A program made the translations under genes and the position numbers. Of a DNA stretch of 61,396 nucleotides, positions 60,352 through 61,396 are shown one piece after another. Numbering within the stretch: the stretch's first letter is position 1; each line of letters starts with the position of its first letter. The notes beneath the pieces are model-generated. The model ran no database searches and was not told where the DNA came from. It saw nothing but the letters and a program-made list of their open reading frames with translations. Source of the DNA: Melioribacteraceae bacterium (GTDB taxonomy: Bacteria; Bacteroidota; Ignavibacteria; Ignavibacteriales; Melioribacteraceae); the NCBI GenBank assembly GCA_015493615.1, contig WGCV01000066.1, positions 1 to 61,396 on the forward strand. The letters are read 5' to 3'.

Positions 60352-60846
60352 TTGTTGTTTTTAACGATTGTAATTTCAGCGGTACAGCAGGCTTATTACT
60401 ATCCTAAGCTCCCATACAAGGTGGCAATTCATTTTAATGCAAGCGGCTTTCCCGATAATTTTTCCGATAAGCTTTTTTCGGCTTTAATGCAGGTAGGCGT
60501 TGTAATTTTTATGGCTTTAGTTGTTCTTGTTTCCGATTATTTTGTTAAACACGGTTCCGATAATTTTATCAACATTCCCAACAGACAATATTGGCTTGCG
60601 CCCGAACGCCGCGAGCGGACAATCGACTTACTCTCCTCCTTTGTTTATTGGCTCGGAATATTAACAAACCTGTTCCTCATTTTTGTTTCACAAAGAATTA
60701 TTAATGTAAATCTTAATCCGGAAATGACATTAGGACGTCATTTTTGGGCTTACCTTACGGCGTACCTGCTTTCCCTTTTTATTTCGATTTGGATTTTCTT
60801 CAGAATTTTAAACAGCAGCAAAAAAGATAAAACAAAGGCGGATTAA
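60352..60846 (+). CDS. DUF1648-type membrane protein
   Basis: 164 residues with about four membrane helices. The motif YYPKLPYKVAIHFNASGFPD is the DUF1648 (SdpI-associated) hallmark, followed by a second helix pair and NIPNRQYWLAPERRERTIDL. No known function beyond the family. The start given is TTG at 60352; it lacks a ribosome site. Eight codons upstream an in-frame ATT (60328) follows GGGAG closely and would add eight residues (KSLIAKI). See findings. Confidence 0.75.
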   Translation: MLFLTIVISAVQQAYYYPKLPYKVAIHFNASGFPDNFSDKLFSALMQVGVVIFMALVVLVSDYFVKHGSDNFINIPNRQYWLAPERRERTIDLLSSFVYWLGILTNLFLIFVSQRIINVNLNPEMTLGRHFWAYLTAYLLSLFISIWIFFRILNSSKKDKTKAD

Positions 60847-60952
60847 CTGCTGAAGTTGAAGAAAAGGCAAACAAGCTCCGTAGAAAAAGCTGAAAGATTA
60901 TGTGTGGAGCAGTCCGCCTAAGGCGGAGATTAGTCCTCCCGTTTTTTTACCG

Positions 60953-61159
60953 ATGTTGCCAACTTAAGATTTTTTTTAATTAACCCATTGCTTCAGCAAT
61001 GGGATTAGAGTGTAAAAAAAAATTAGGTTCAACCGGTTTAGTTAACTCTATGGTGCACAATAAACCGGTGAACCGATTACGGCAGTTATGGATTTCCTTT
61101 AACCCACTGATGAATCAGTGGGTTAATGAGAATGATTATTTCCTTAAGTTGACAGCATT
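60953..61159. repeat. Palindrome-rich repeat family D, copy 2
   Basis: Ends are inverted: ATGTTGCCAACTTAAG (60953-60968) and CTTAAGTTGACAGCAT (61144-61159), 14 of 16 bases matching. Inside: CCCATTGCT-TC-AGCAATGGG (60984-61003), GGTTCAACCGGTTTA / TAAACCGGTGAACC (61026-61074), CCCACTGAT-GA-ATCAGTGGG (61103-61122). It is the reverse complement of copy 1 (6934-7131). Confidence 0.85.
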
Positions 61160-61202
61160 TGCATTTTTACGGGGGGGACGGTCAATCCGCGAATAGTTAT
61201 GT

Positions 61203-61396
61203 TAAACCCAAAATTGTCATTAGAATTTTTTCTAATCTAAAATTTTTAAGAAAAATACTATTCTTTGTAACGTAGATTGCTTGCAATCTGCGAAAAAACA
61301 GCATAATGCTAAATTATTTCCGCCACAGTCCGCCGTGGCGGAGACCGTTCGCAAGCTCACTAAACTCCGCCTTGGGCGGACTGCGCTACAAATAGA
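61203..61396 (-). repeat. Dispersed repeat family A, copy 3 (inverted)
   Basis: Reverse complement of copy 1. TTGTAACG (61265) and CGCTACAA (to 61391) bound the core; the AT tail AACCCAAAATTGTCATTAG lies at 61204-61222. In the arm where copies 1 and 2 have CAGATTGA / TCAATCTG, this copy has CCGCC-type palindromes (CAGTCCGCC / GGCGGACTG) on both sides. The window thus begins and ends in inverted copies. Confidence 0.8.

Overview
The window reads as chromosomal DNA of a low-GC, free-living, Gram-negative bacterium, most likely of the Ignavibacteria / Bacteroidota-Chlorobi side of the tree. The grounds are the style of the proteins: a FadL-type outer-membrane protein, an ECF sigma operon with a DUF4252 protein, paired M16 proteases, fused ADP-forming acyl-CoA synthetase, DhnA-type class I aldolase, a short S21 starting MVG, and CCA-less tRNA genes. 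This placement is inference from protein style, not a database match. No phage, integrase, transposase gene or CRISPR array is visible.

Layout. 1-5.6 kb: outer-membrane protein and secreted protein (minus), then an ECF sigma factor / anti-sigma-like / DUF4252 / lipoprotein operon. 5.9-14.8 kb: a methyltransferase, then a surface-polysaccharide operon (polyprenyl glycosylphosphotransferase, dolichol-phosphate-mannose-synthase-like transferase, an unusual GT2 + degenerate phosphotransferase fusion, flippase) that also encloses accA and a thioesterase. 15.2-15.8 kb: tRNA-Met and secG. 15.8-25.7 kb (minus): a long housekeeping run with a GT2, miaA, a cNMP/HATPase protein, thioesterase, threonine aldolase, lnt, dedA, ispF, acylphosphatase, EamA transporter, era. 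26-30 kb: a YafQ/DinJ-type toxin-antitoxin operon with a clear promoter-operator, then a catalytic/non-catalytic M16 protease pair. 30.7-46.8 kb: yidD, tRNA-Arg, a Cys-rich protein, methyltransferase, TSUP exporter, ADP-forming acyl-CoA synthetase, OsmC, glnE, a CBM48 protein, sucC, then thrC with small metabolic genes and a class I aldolase. 47-50 kb: meaB, DUF1232, a split permease with a cysteine-less DUF59 protein, rpsU. 50.4-57.2 kb: a site-2 protease followed by a tight six-gene cluster (GAF-PAS-PAS pseudo-kinase, two tandem uncharacterised paralogs, beta-propeller, DUF2085, membrane protein), the best candidate for an undescribed system. 58-61 kb: bacteriohemerythrin, succinate-semialdehyde-type dehydrogenase, DUF1648 protein.

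The intergenic DNA is unusually rich in repeats. At least four dispersed families are visible: (A) a ~100-190 bp hairpin element at both window ends in opposite orientation and again near 57.4 kb; (B) a ~100-240 bp MITE-like element with CTTTGCA-containing inverted ends, five copies; (C) GTCATTCTG...AGAATCTC hairpin modules; (D) a ~200 bp element with three nested palindromes and CTTAAGTTG inverted ends. A separate class consists of short, degenerate tandem repeats with a strict 7- or 8-base period.
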